A stretch of DNA of 21,877 bases from Desulfofustis sp. (GTDB lineage: Bacteria > Desulfobacterota > Desulfobulbia > Desulfobulbales > Desulfocapsaceae), in contig JARFQM010000117.1 in the NCBI GenBank assembly GCA_029287755.1, positions 1 through 21,877 of the forward strand, read 5' to 3'. A model generated the notes under the pieces. That model had not been told where the DNA came from, did not search any database, and saw only the letters and a list, made by a program, of their open reading frames with translations. The position numbers and the translations under genes were made by a program. Below are positions 1 to 7,243 of this stretch, piece by piece (the stretch's first letter is position 1; each line of letters begins with the position of its first letter).

Positions 1-141
1 CTGAAAATCGCCATGGCCTTTGAACGAAACCAGCAGAAGAAAATTGTTTCCCTGATCAAAGAGCTGCGCATCGCCGGTACCGGCAGAAGCATCACCGAAG
101 CCTATATGACTTCGGTTAAATACGCCAACGGTTTACTGTAA
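1..141 (+). CDS. C-terminal tail of an unidentified protein (partial, 5' end outside window)
   Basis: An open frame runs from the first base to a TAA at 139-141 and encodes 46 residues, beginning LKIAMAFERNQQ and ending SVKYANGLL. The tail is charged in its first half (Lys, Glu, Arg, Gln), as expected of the helical end of a soluble protein. It is followed by a good intrinsic terminator at 236-288, which supports a real gene end here. I do not recognise the family, and 46 residues are too few for a confident call. The frame could also be chance coding sequence, but the codon choice looks normal for this genome. Confidence 0.5.
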   Translation: MKIAMAFERNQQKKIVSLIKELRIAGTGRSITEAYMTSVKYANGLL

Positions 142-235
142 AAACTGCTAGCGGTGCCAAGCTGATTTTACAACCGCAGAGCTTGATTCTTCCGAAGAAA
201 TGGGGCTTTTTCAGGCGCAGCGTGCGCTTCTGCCC

Positions 236-288
236 GGTAAAAAAAATCCACTCACAGCCTGATCGCCGTCAGTGGATTTTTTGTTACC
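236..288. terminator. Bidirectional intrinsic terminator between convergent genes
   Basis: AAAAAATCCACT (241-252) and AGTGGATTTTTT (271-282) form a perfect 12-bp stem. It extends outward with GGTAA (236-240) against TTACC (284-288), leaving one unpaired base. The A-run on one side and T-run on the other make it work in both directions, so it serves the plus-strand gene ending at 141 and the minus-strand CBS gene ending at 303. Confidence 0.85.
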
Positions 289-302
289 TATGAAAATGCA
301 GG

Positions 303-854
303 CTATTGCGCAAGAATATTGGCCGTAGCCAGGAAGAGATCACTGTCGCGCAGCACGCCGACAAGTGTTTCTCCATCGTAGACTGGCAGTACCGTAACCT
401 TGAGCTTGTACATCATCCTCAGCCCGTCGATCAGGCGGGAGTCGGCCTCGATACCTTTACCGTGAATTTTCAGCATCATGTCGGAAACCTTGGTTTCAGA
501 ATACTTGCGTACCCGTTCCACAAATCCTGCTTCCGATTCGTCAAGATGCGGGGCGTCTGCTTCCGCAAAAGCGATGGAGACGCCCAGTGCTGAGATTTTC
601 TGCCCGAGGCTGCCGGCCAGTTCAGGAATGAGTGTTTTCAGGATTGAACGAAAATCGATGATGCCGATTAATACGCCGTCACCATCAAGTACGAGGCTGG
701 TCCGGTGGCCCGCTTCCGTGCATTCACCGGTCTCGACTTCGCAGTAAATCTTGCGCATTTCCAGTACGGCATCCTTGAGCGAACTGTCCGGACTCGTAGT
801 GGCATAATCGGCCAGCGGTACCATGACGTCTCGAACTTTTCTTTGCAGTGGCAT
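303..854 (-). CDS. CBS-domain-pair protein
   Basis: The 183-residue soluble protein carries two CBS motifs (Bateman module), which usually bind adenine nucleotides and act as energy or ligand sensors. The first repeat covers about residues 5-78, with the entry motif KVRDVMVPL and the strand-turn VLIGIIDFRSIL at 61-72. It contains a roughly 15-residue insertion with Cys38 and Cys45. The second covers about 120-180, with TKVSDMML and TLVGVLRDSDLF. No enzyme or transporter domain is fused, so this is a stand-alone regulator whose partner is unknown. The start at 854 is chosen because GAGAAGGTGAC lies just upstream of the ATG. It is transcribed away from the repeat at 901-1047 and ends at the shared terminator. 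Confidence 0.85.
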   Translation of the reverse strand: MPLQRKVRDVMVPLADYATTSPDSSLKDAVLEMRKIYCEVETGECTEAGHRTSLVLDGDGVLIGIIDFRSILKTLIPELAGSLGQKISALGVSIAFAEADAPHLDESEAGFVERVRKYSETKVSDMMLKIHGKGIEADSRLIDGLRMMYKLKVTVLPVYDGETLVGVLRDSDLFLATANILAQ

Positions 855-900
855 AATGTCACCTTCTCTTCTAACTAGTGAATGTATTTAAAGAGCCCAG

Positions 901-1047
901 TTGGTTCCCATCCTAAAACTGCTCTTTGGTTCGCTATCTTCGTTACGCTGTAAATTTTATCCTCGAAATATCATCCATATGGTTGCGGTAAAATTTTTTG
1001 CCGGTCTTGGTCTCAACAAAAATTATCAGTCTTAGGATGGGAACCAA
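901..1047 (+). repeat. Dispersed palindromic repeat, copy A (variant arms)
   Basis: This 147-bp element is bounded by a perfect 16-bp inverted repeat, TTGGTTCCCATCCTAA (901-916) and its complement (1032-1047). Its centre holds AAATTTTATCC (952-962), ATAT-N5-ATAT, and GGTAAAATTT (987-996), which also pair. The centre and flanks align with the copies at 14982-15124 and 17976-18117, for example the aaattttatcct-gaatatca core and the shared CTTAG near the right arm, but the outer arms are unrelated in sequence. It has no coding capacity and lies between the divergent CBS and TauE genes. Confidence 0.8.
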
Positions 1048-1452
1048 TTAGTAAAAAACTCTCAACCTCTTGTAATGATACAATTAAGAGCAGCGGCGAG
1101 CTTGTCAAGAAAGGGATCAGTGCCCGATCAGCGGATGCGCCTGCCACATCTGAAAAATTCAGGAGATTCTATCCGAAAAAAAGGTGGGAGGCAATTTGTT
1201 TTCACCTAAAACGATAAAAAAATGAATCATCGCTCATTCTAGAAGCTTCTCGTATTGGTGTGCATAAAACATTGATATAAATATAATAAATTGCCTTATC
1301 ACAGGTGCGTAACAGGGGGTCACACACGGATAATAACTTGACACAAACAGGAGATTTTAATACTTTCAATGATCTTTTGCGTTGCCTGATTTTTAATGTT
1401 GATCTGTGTGATTCAGGTCGAATGAAATAGTTTAACCATTGTTGAGGAGAGA
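1048..1452. other. Long upstream region of the TauE gene
   Basis: About 400 bases without a convincing gene. They are AT-rich towards the right and contain a 10-bp palindrome AGAAGCTTCT (1241-1250), a TATAAT hexamer (1282-1287) without a good -35, and the better promoter candidate at 1338-1366. Nothing else could be identified. Confidence 0.5.
1338..1366 (+). promoter_or_regulatory. Candidate sigma-70 promoter for the TauE/SafE gene pair
   Basis: A perfect -35 hexamer TTGACA (1338-1343) is followed after 17 bases by the weak -10 TACTTT (1361-1366). It lies about 85 bases upstream of the ATG at 1453. The weak -10 makes the call tentative. Confidence 0.4.
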
Positions 1453-2427
1453 ATGATGAAGCAGAAGAGTAGGTTGATGGCAGGATTGCTGGGTCTGGCA
1501 GTTCTCACGCTCTGCGCCGGAACTGCCCTGGCCAGCGGCGGAGGTGCCGAAGCGACAGCCGCGGCAGCCGGGATGCCCCAGGACGGGAGTCCCTGGTGGT
1601 ACTGGCCGGTAATTTTATTGGTTGCCACCTTTATAATGGGCATTATCGCCGTACTCGGCGGAGTTGGCGGCGGCGTGCTGTTTGTCCCAATCATCAGTGG
1701 TTTTTTTCCGTTCCATCTTGATTTTGTCAGGGGTGCGGGTCTGCTGGTTGCTCTTGCCGGCGCCCTGGCTGCCGGTCCCGGGTTGCTCCGCTCCGGCCTG
1801 GCGAGTTTGAGACTGGCCATTCCGGTGGCCCTGATTGCCTCGAGCTGCGCGATCGTCGGAGCCATGGTTGGCCTGGCTTTGCCAACCAACATCGTGCAGA
1901 TCTCACTCGGTGCGACCATCCTTGGCATCTGCGTGCTGATGCTGACGGCAAAAAAATCAACGTTTCCGGATGTACCGGAGTCCGACAAACTCGGTTCAAT
2001 CTTGAAAATTTATGGGGTTTACCGTGAAGAATCGACTGGTGAAACCATCAACTGGAAGGTGCACCGGACACCGCTTGGCCTGCTGCTCTTCGTGGTAATC
2101 GGCGTCATGGCCGGCATGTTCGGCCTGGGTGCCGGCTGGGCCAACGTACCGGTTCTGAACCTGCTGATGGGGGCCCCGCTCAAGATAAGCGTTGCCACCT
2201 CGAAATTCCTGCTCTCCATTACCGATACCTCAGCCGCCTGGATCTATATGAACCAGGGTGCTGTGATTCCAATGATGGTGGTACCGTCCCTGGTCGGTAT
2301 CATGCTCGGTTCGTTCGTCGGGGTGCGTATCCTCAAGGTAGTCAAGCCGACCTTCATCCGCTGGATGGTCATCGGTATCCTGGCATTTGCCGGTCTCAAG
2401 GCATTGTCCAAAGGATTGGGCTTCTAG
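1453..2427 (+). CDS. TauE/SafE-family sulfite/anion exporter (DUF81 permease)
   Basis: The 324-residue inner-membrane permease belongs to the TauE/SafE family, implicated in export of sulfite, sulfoacetate or related small anions. Residues 1-27 form a signal peptide (charged MMKQKSR, hydrophobic core, cleavage likely after AGTALA), unusual because most family members lack one. About eight membrane helices follow. The two pseudo-repeats each start with a Gly-rich helix: GIIAVLGGVGGGVLFVPI near residues 63-80 and GVMAGMFGLGAGWANVPVL near 218-236. A soluble loop of about 35 residues separates the halves. The start is either of two adjacent ATGs (1453 or 1456) behind GAGGAG; the second gives better spacing. 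It is followed 35 bases later by a small membrane protein, probably a partner. The substrate is inferred from family only. Confidence 0.85.
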   Translation: MMKQKSRLMAGLLGLAVLTLCAGTALASGGGAEATAAAAGMPQDGSPWWYWPVILLVATFIMGIIAVLGGVGGGVLFVPIISGFFPFHLDFVRGAGLLVALAGALAAGPGLLRSGLASLRLAIPVALIASSCAIVGAMVGLALPTNIVQISLGATILGICVLMLTAKKSTFPDVPESDKLGSILKIYGVYREESTGETINWKVHRTPLGLLLFVVIGVMAGMFGLGAGWANVPVLNLLMGAPLKISVATSKFLLSITDTSAAWIYMNQGAVIPMMVVPSLVGIMLGSFVGVRILKVVKPTFIRWMVIGILAFAGLKALSKGLGF

Positions 2428-2462
2428 GAAATTTTGAATTATAGTTTAGAAGGAGATATATC

Positions 2463-2885
2463 ATGAGCCAGGATCAAAAACTCGGACCTAGCCCGGAACA
2501 GATTCTCTATGCCAACATTCTCAATAAGGGAATGCTGATTGGCCTTGTCGTTTTGTTGATCACTTTTGCCATCTATGTGTTTGGCATCGTCTCACCTTAT
2601 GTCCCCCTTGACAAGCTTGCCAATTACTGGGGCATGGGGGTCAATGACTATTTACACGAGCTGGACATCCCCACCGGCTGGGCCTGGTTGGGTATGCTCG
2701 GCTATTCTGATTTCCTGAACTTTATAGGGATCGCATTTCTGGCGGGTGTCTCAATCGTCTGCTATATCGCCATCATTCCAACGCTGTTGAGAAATGATGA
2801 CAAAATTTTTGCGGTTATCGCCATCCTCGAAGTTGTAGTGCTGACTGCAGCGGCTTCAGGAATTTTCGGCAGCGGAGGCCACTGA
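2463..2885 (+). CDS. Small membrane protein paired with the TauE/SafE permease
   Basis: The 140-residue protein has a hydrophilic N-terminus (MSQDQKLGPSPEQILYANIL), then three likely membrane helices at about residues 25-48, 84-108 and 115-135. A loop of about 35 residues rich in Trp and Tyr (NYWGMGVNDYLHEL) lies between the first two. Its size and topology resemble the DUF1634-type small membrane proteins often encoded beside TauE/SafE permeases, but I could not verify membership. It has a strong ribosome site (AAGGAG, 9 bases before ATG) and lies 35 bases after the permease, so the two are very likely co-transcribed. A role as an accessory subunit of the permease is inference from the pairing. 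Confidence 0.75.
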   Translation: MSQDQKLGPSPEQILYANILNKGMLIGLVVLLITFAIYVFGIVSPYVPLDKLANYWGMGVNDYLHELDIPTGWAWLGMLGYSDFLNFIGIAFLAGVSIVCYIAIIPTLLRNDDKIFAVIAILEVVVLTAAASGIFGSGGH

Positions 2886-2898
2886 TATCGACACTCAG

Positions 2899-2928
2899 GA
2901 AGTCCCGCGGCAAGGCCCGCGGGACTTC
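2899..2928 (+). terminator. Strong hairpin ending the TauE operon
   Basis: GAAGTCCCGCGG (2899-2910) and CCGCGGGACTTC (2917-2928) form a perfect 12-bp GC-rich stem with a 6-base loop, 13 bases after the stop at 2885. The tail TGCTTCTTCT is T-rich but interrupted, so termination may be less than complete. Confidence 0.75.
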
Positions 2929-3206
2929 TGCTTCTTCTGCATACCTCCATGTCTTTCCCGGAATCGATCCGCCAACTGACCGGTGGGTGTTGGTGATCTC
3001 ACATTCTCGGCTCTCACGGTAGATTTGAGGCCGTGTCGCGGTAAATTGCCAATATCGTTTTTTGTTTGCAAAAATAATAAAATATGATTAAGTAAGCGGT
3101 TCTCTATTAATACTAGGATCATGCTTTGTTATTTTCGTCGTGTCAGATGACAGAGCGCGGTCAGTCTCCGGTTGGCGATTGACCGGTCTGAAACATTGAA
3201 TTTAGA
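2929..3206. other. Non-coding stretch upstream of fusA, possible small transcript
   Basis: No convincing gene. It holds an AT-rich block (3059-3115) with a possible -10 hexamer TATGAT (3083-3088) lacking a clear -35, and short inverted repeats such as CGGTCA...TGACCG around 3159-3186. Together with the terminator at 3207-3240 this could be an untranslated leader or a short RNA. Confidence 0.35.
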
Positions 3207-3240
3207 GGGGTTACAGAGATCTGTAGCTCCTTTCTTTTTT
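3207..3240 (+). terminator. Intrinsic terminator within the fusA leader
   Basis: In RNA, GGGGUUACAG (3207-3216) pairs with CUGUAGCUCC (3221-3230) over 10 base pairs, including two G-U pairs, with loop AGAU. TTTCTTTTTT follows at once. The hairpin lies 75 bases before the fusA ATG on the same strand, so it is either an attenuator of fusA or the 3' end of a separate small RNA. Confidence 0.65.
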
Positions 3241-3314
3241 ATTTATTTTGAATGGCATTTAAACGCCGGTAAAAATGAGGACCGGTGTGCAGGCAGACTG
3301 CAGAGGAAAAAATC

Positions 3315-5399
3315 ATGGCAAAAGATCTATCGAAAGTGAGAAATATCGGTATCAGCGCACATATCGATTCAGGCAAGACGACCCTGACAGAAAGAATCCT
3401 TTTCTATACCAACCGCATTCATGCGATTCATGAGGTAAGGGGTAAGGACGGGGTCGGTGCCAAGATGGATTCCATGGAGCTGGAAAAGGAACGCGGCATC
3501 ACCATTCAGTCAGCTGCCACCTATGCATCCTGGAAGGATGTGGATATCAATATCATTGACACCCCGGGTCACGTGGATTTCACCATCGAGGTCGAGCGTG
3601 CCCTGCGGGTGCTTGACGGCGCCATCCTGGTGCTTTGTTCGGTGGGCGGTGTCCAGTCGCAGTCCATCACCGTCAGCCGGCAGATGGCCCGTTACCGGGT
3701 ACCAAGGATCGCCTTTGTCAACAAGTGCGACCGCACTGGTGCCAACCCGGCACGAGTCACCAAGCAGCTCAGGGACAAATTGGAGCTCAATGCTCATATG
3801 ATGCAGCTGCCCATCGGCCTGGAAGGGGACTTTGTAGGTCTCGTCGATCTGATCACCATGAAGGCCATCTACTTCGATGGTGACAACGGCGAGATTCTGA
3901 GAGAGGAGTCGATTCCGGCAGATATGGCTGCCGAGGCGGCGGAAAAGCGTGAAGCACTGCTGGAAGAGATCTCGATGTTCTCCGAGGAGTTGATGGAAAG
4001 TTTGCTCGAAGGCGGCGACATAGATCCCCAGCTGATTCACGATGCGGTTCGCCACGGAACCCTGGCCCTTGAATTTACCCCGGTTTTTGTCGGCTCGGCC
4101 TATAAGAACAAGGGCATTCAGCCGCTGCTCGATGCGGTCTCCTCGTACCTGCCTTGCCCAACAGATGTAGTTAACCACGCCCTGGACCTGAAGGACGATG
4201 AAAAAGAGTTCCCGGTCAGCAACGACCCCGACGACAAATTGATCATGCTGGCCTTCAAGCTCGAGGACGGCAGGTATGGTCAGCTCACCTACGTGCGAAC
4301 CTATCAAGGGGTATTGAACAAAGGCGATACCGTCTATAACAGCCGTACCGGCAAGAAGGTCAAGATCGGCCGGCTAGTCCGGATGCATGCCGATGAGATG
4401 GAGGAGATCGACTCATGCGGGCCTGGTGACATCGTTGCCCTGTTCGGCGTCGACTGCGCCTCGGGCGATACCTTTACCGCCGAAGGGATTTCTGCTTCCA
4501 TGAGTTCGATGCATATCCCGGAGCCGGTTATTTCCCTGGCGGTCATCCCGGTGGACAACAAGGCCCAAAACAATATGTCTAAAGCCTTGAACAGGTTCAC
4601 CAAGGAGGATCCGACCTTCAGGACCTACGTCGATCATGAAACCGGTGAGACCATTATCTCCGGTATGGGAGAGCTGCACCTCGACGTCTACATCGAGCGG
4701 ATGAAACGTGAATACAGCGCGACTGTAGAGGTCGGGGCTCCCCAGGTCGCTTACCGGGAGACCATCACCATGCAGGCCGCTTTCGACTATATCCACAAGA
4801 AGCAGACGGGTGGTTCGGGTCAGTACGGTCGGGTGGCCGGCTACCTCGAACCTTTTGAAGAGGGCGAGTATGAATTCGTCGATGAGATTGTCGGAGGGGT
4901 GATTCCGCGGGAATTCATCCCTTCCTGCGACAAGGGCTTCCAGAAAAGCATGGCCAAGGGATCGCTCTGCGGCGCCGCCATTACCGGAGTGAGAGCGGTC
5001 ATCAACGACGGTAACTCCCATTCGGTGGATTCGTCCGACGTGGCTTTCCAGCTTGCTGCGCAGGGTGCCTTTAAAGAGGCCTACATGAAGGCCAAACCGG
5101 TAATCATGGAACCGATCATGAAAGTGGCGGTTGAAGGGCCCACTGAATTCCAGGGCTCAGTCATGGGCAGTCTGAATCAGCGCCGAGGCATGATCATTGG
5201 TACCATGGAAGAAGGCAATTACACGGTGGTCGAGGCAGAAGTGCCGCTCTCCGAGATGTTCGGTTACTCAACAACTTTGCGCTCCTTGACCCAGGGCAAG
5301 GCCGAGTTCACCATGGAATTTGCCACTTTCAAACAGGTTCCCAAGAGCGTCAGCGAAGAACTCGTGAAAAAATTTCAGGAAGAAAAGAAAAACGATTAA
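3315..5399 (+). CDS. fusA: Elongation factor G (mtEFG1/spdEFG1-type)
   Basis: This translational GTPase drives ribosomal translocation. With the start at 3315 the product is 694 residues, normal for EF-G. The G motifs are AHIDSGKT (15-22), RGITIQSA (60-67), DTPGH (82-86), NKCD (136-139, Cys where Met or Leu is common) and GSAYKNKG. All later domains are present through the C-terminal FKQVP. The N-terminal text [17 protein letters not shown] and [18 protein letters not shown] matches the mitochondrial EFG1/spirochaete EFG1 lineage rather than ordinary bacterial EF-G (which has HIDAGKTT). The ATG at 3315 is chosen because AGAGGA precedes it and family members begin [13 protein letters not shown]; the in-frame ATG at 3285 would add 10 unrelated residues. 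A second EF-G elsewhere in the genome is likely for this lineage but cannot be seen here. Confidence 0.95.
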   Translation: MAKDLSKVRNIGISAHIDSGKTTLTERILFYTNRIHAIHEVRGKDGVGAKMDSMELEKERGITIQSAATYASWKDVDINIIDTPGHVDFTIEVERALRVLDGAILVLCSVGGVQSQSITVSRQMARYRVPRIAFVNKCDRTGANPARVTKQLRDKLELNAHMMQLPIGLEGDFVGLVDLITMKAIYFDGDNGEILREESIPADMAAEAAEKREALLEEISMFSEELMESLLEGGDIDPQLIHDAVRHGTLALEFTPVFVGSAYKNKGIQPLLDAVSSYLPCPTDVVNHALDLKDDEKEFPVSNDPDDKLIMLAFKLEDGRYGQLTYVRTYQGVLNKGDTVYNSRTGKKVKIGRLVRMHADEMEEIDSCGPGDIVALFGVDCASGDTFTAEGISASMSSMHIPEPVISLAVIPVDNKAQNNMSKALNRFTKEDPTFRTYVDHETGETIISGMGELHLDVYIERMKREYSATVEVGAPQVAYRETITMQAAFDYIHKKQTGGSGQYGRVAGYLEPFEEGEYEFVDEIVGGVIPREFIPSCDKGFQKSMAKGSLCGAAITGVRAVINDGNSHSVDSSDVAFQLAAQGAFKEAYMKAKPVIMEPIMKVAVEGPTEFQGSVMGSLNQRRGMIIGTMEEGNYTVVEAEVPLSEMFGYSTTLRSLTQGKAEFTMEFATFKQVPKSVSEELVKKFQEEKKND

Positions 5400-5475
5400 T
5401 CAGCAAAACGGGCGGTCCGCAGAATACAATTCGAGACCTGTCCGTTTCAGCAACACTAGTAAGGAGTTAACTGGT

Positions 5476-6171
5476 ATGGGAAAAGAAGATTTGATCAGTT
5501 CCAATCCGCTGCGCGTGCTCGGGCTTGACAACAAGGCGGAAGAGGGAAGACAGAGTCTTGGCCTGGTGATGGCCCGTGCCGGACTTGGCAAGACGGCCAT
5601 ACTGGTCCAGATTGCCCTGGATTCGATGCTGCGCGGTAATCGGGTGCTGCACGTGGCGATAGGGGAGACGATCGATAAGACCCGCGATCGCTATGACGAC
5701 ATTCTCGCCAAAATGGTCGAAGACCTGAACGAAGAGGCCGAGTCGGATCTGTCCAGGCGCCGGATGATCATGACCTTCAAGGAAAACGTGTTCAGCCGGG
5801 CAATGCTGGAGGAGCGTCTGCAGGACTTGATCGAACAGGATGTTTTCAAGCCGGACTGTTTGATCATCGATGGCTACGATTTCGACGGCAACGGCCGCCA
5901 GGCGATGGAGGACCTCAAGCAGCTCATGGCCGAACTCGGTATTTCGGTTATCTGGTTCTCGGCGGTCAGTCATCGCGAAGACCCACGGGTCAGTGCCGAC
6001 GGCGTCCCGGCGCCATGTCATACCATCGACGATTTGTTCGAGGTGGTCCTGCTGATAAATCCCCAGGACAATGTGATGAAACTGGATATCCTGCGTTGCG
6101 CCTATTGCGAGGTAGAGCCGGGAACAGTCCTGCTGCTTGATCCCTCGACCATGTTGATCCAGAAGTCCTAA
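5476..6171 (+). CDS. KaiC/RecA-like P-loop ATPase of unknown role
   Basis: The 231-residue cytoplasmic protein has a Walker A of the form AxxxxGKT (ARAGLGKT, residues 33-40) and a Walker B strand PDCLIIDGYD (about 126-135). Between them lie a Ser/Arg-rich charged helix and the helix MLEERLQDLIE. The fold order (P-loop, charged helices, hhhhDG, then WFSAVSH) resembles single-domain RecA/KaiC-like ATPases. It contains the only ATPase motif pair, with no DNA-binding or transferase domain visible. The start at 5476 has AAGGAG 9 bases upstream. It lies 76 bases after fusA on the same strand and just before the attenuator and the hisA homologue. Function is unknown; co-location with hisA may be meaningful but is not evidence of a histidine role. 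Confidence 0.7.
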   Translation: MGKEDLISSNPLRVLGLDNKAEEGRQSLGLVMARAGLGKTAILVQIALDSMLRGNRVLHVAIGETIDKTRDRYDDILAKMVEDLNEEAESDLSRRRMIMTFKENVFSRAMLEERLQDLIEQDVFKPDCLIIDGYDFDGNGRQAMEDLKQLMAELGISVIWFSAVSHREDPRVSADGVPAPCHTIDDLFEVVLLINPQDNVMKLDILRCAYCEVEPGTVLLLDPSTMLIQKS

Positions 6172-6177
6172 TAACAG

Positions 6178-6256
6178 GCGGGCAGCTAACGCCCGCACAG
6201 GCGGCGTGGAAATGAAGCGGGCCTCACTCCTGAAGGAGCGCCCGCTTTTTCTTTTT
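6178..6256 (+). promoter_or_regulatory. Attenuator-like leader of the hisA homologue, with terminator
   Basis: Four alternating complementary segments are present: GCGGGC (6178-6183), GCCCGC (6191-6196), GCGGGC (6217-6222) and GCCCGC (6240-6245). Segments 3 and 4 form a terminator stem (8 bp with flanking AA/TT, plus an inner CTCC/GGAG around loop TGAA), followed by TTTTTCTTTTT (6246-6256). Segments 1-2 form a small hairpin. Segment 2 could instead pair with 3 and prevent termination. The T-run ends 10 bases before the hisA start, so a promoter downstream of the terminator is not possible. No His-rich leader peptide was seen. Confidence 0.6.
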
Positions 6257-6266
6257 AGGTAAACAA

Positions 6267-7037
6267 ATGCGTTTTCGTCCCTGCATAGATTTACACGAAG
6301 GCAAGGTAAAACAGATTGTCGGATCCACCCTGACGGATGATGATCCAAGTCTGCTGCAGACCAATTTCACCGCCGAGGCCACGCCTTCCTGGTATGCAGA
6401 ACTCTACAGGAAAGATGATCTGGCTGGCGGGCATATCATCATGCTCGGTCCCGGCAATGAAGAAGCTGCCGCACAAGCCCTGGCCGCCTGGCCCGGCGGA
6501 TTGCAGGTTGGGGGCGGCATAAGGGCGGCCAACGCGGCCGGCTGGCTGGAACGGGGTGCCTCCCACGTGATTGTCACTTCCTGGGTGTTTCGCGATGGGC
6601 GCATCGACATGGCGCGGCTGAAGGAACTGGTGTCCGAGATCGGTAAAGATCGTCTCGTCCTGGACTTGAGCTGCCGCAAGAGGGGTGCAGACTACTTCAT
6701 TGTCACCGACCGCTGGCAGTGCTTCACCGAGGTGATTATCAGCAGGGACACCATGGAGGAACTGGCCGAGTATTGTGACGAGTTCCTCGTCCATGCCGCC
6801 GATGTAGAGGGCAAGTGCGGCGGAATCGAAGAGGAGCTCGTGGTCAAATTAGCCGATTTTGTAACGATACCGACTACTTATGCAGGAGGAGTGCGCAATA
6901 TTGACGACCTCGATTTGATCAACCGTATTGGCGGGGGACGCCTCGATGTCACCATCGGCAGTGCACTGGATATCTTTGGAGGAAAGTCGATCCACTATGC
7001 GGATGTGGTGAGTTTGCACAAATTGCTTAACCGCTAA
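6267..7037 (+). CDS. hisA: Eukaryotic-type HisA (ProFAR isomerase, yeast HIS6-like)
   Basis: The enzyme isomerises ProFAR to PRFAR (a TIM-barrel Amadori rearrangement), a central histidine-synthesis step. The 256-residue sequence matches the eukaryotic HIS6 subfamily rather than ordinary bacterial HisA. Signatures are CIDLHEGKVKQIVGSTL (residues 6-22, with the catalytic Asp8), HIIMLGPGNEEAA, LQVGGGIR, VIVTSWVF, LVLDLSCRK, FLVHAADVEGKCGGI (second catalytic Asp) and TYAGGVR near the phosphate site. MRFRPCIDLH aligns with the yeast N-terminus, supporting this start; the nearby ribosome site is only AGG. Transcription must pass the terminator ending at 6256. The product has no other his gene beside it in the window. 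Confidence 0.9.
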   Translation: MRFRPCIDLHEGKVKQIVGSTLTDDDPSLLQTNFTAEATPSWYAELYRKDDLAGGHIIMLGPGNEEAAAQALAAWPGGLQVGGGIRAANAAGWLERGASHVIVTSWVFRDGRIDMARLKELVSEIGKDRLVLDLSCRKRGADYFIVTDRWQCFTEVIISRDTMEELAEYCDEFLVHAADVEGKCGGIEEELVVKLADFVTIPTTYAGGVRNIDDLDLINRIGGGRLDVTIGSALDIFGGKSIHYADVVSLHKLLNR

Positions 7038-7039
7038 TT

Positions 7040-7243
7040 ATGAGCACGGGCGATCAACAAAGTCGACCGTGCGCTCGTGCAGCGCAGCGGTCTGGATTGA
7101 GCGAAATCAAGATCCTGATTCCCGACGACCTCGCCGCTGCATGGCAGCGATGTTCCTGGGTTCTGGTTCAGGAAAAAAAGCAGAACCGACTGGAATCAAT
7201 GGAAGAGATGGTGAGGGATTTTCTGGTCAAGCAGGGCTGCTAA
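7040..7243 (+). CDS. Small protein of unknown function downstream of hisA
   Basis: The frame gives up to 67 residues, starting 2 bases after the hisA stop. The C-terminal part (about residue 20 onward: SEIKILIPDDLAAAWQ, then a charged helix and MEEMVRDFLVKQGC) reads like a genuine small folded protein. The first 19 residues are Arg/Gln-rich and less convincing. There is no clear ribosome site at 7040, so translation may be coupled to hisA termination, or may begin at the TTG at 7097. No known domain is recognised. Tight spacing suggests co-transcription with hisA. Confidence 0.5.
   Translation: MSTGDQQSRPCARAAQRSGLSEIKILIPDDLAAAWQRCSWVLVQEKKQNRLESMEEMVRDFLVKQGC

Noticed and set aside
901..1047. 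Intact insertion sequence at the repeat copies
   Set aside because: The elements are about 145 bp with no transposase frame; at most non-autonomous.
2895..3122. A 75-residue minus-strand frame over the TauE terminator
   Set aside because: It is overlaid on the hairpin and an AT-rich leader; no similarity or ribosome site seen.
3510..4307. A 265-residue minus-strand frame opposite fusA
   Set aside because: It is an antisense shadow; no motifs, and the plus strand encodes conserved EF-G domains.
5467..6348. A 293-residue minus-strand frame opposite the P-loop ATPase
   Set aside because: It crosses the terminator and the start of hisA; the plus strand has Walker motifs and a good ribosome site.
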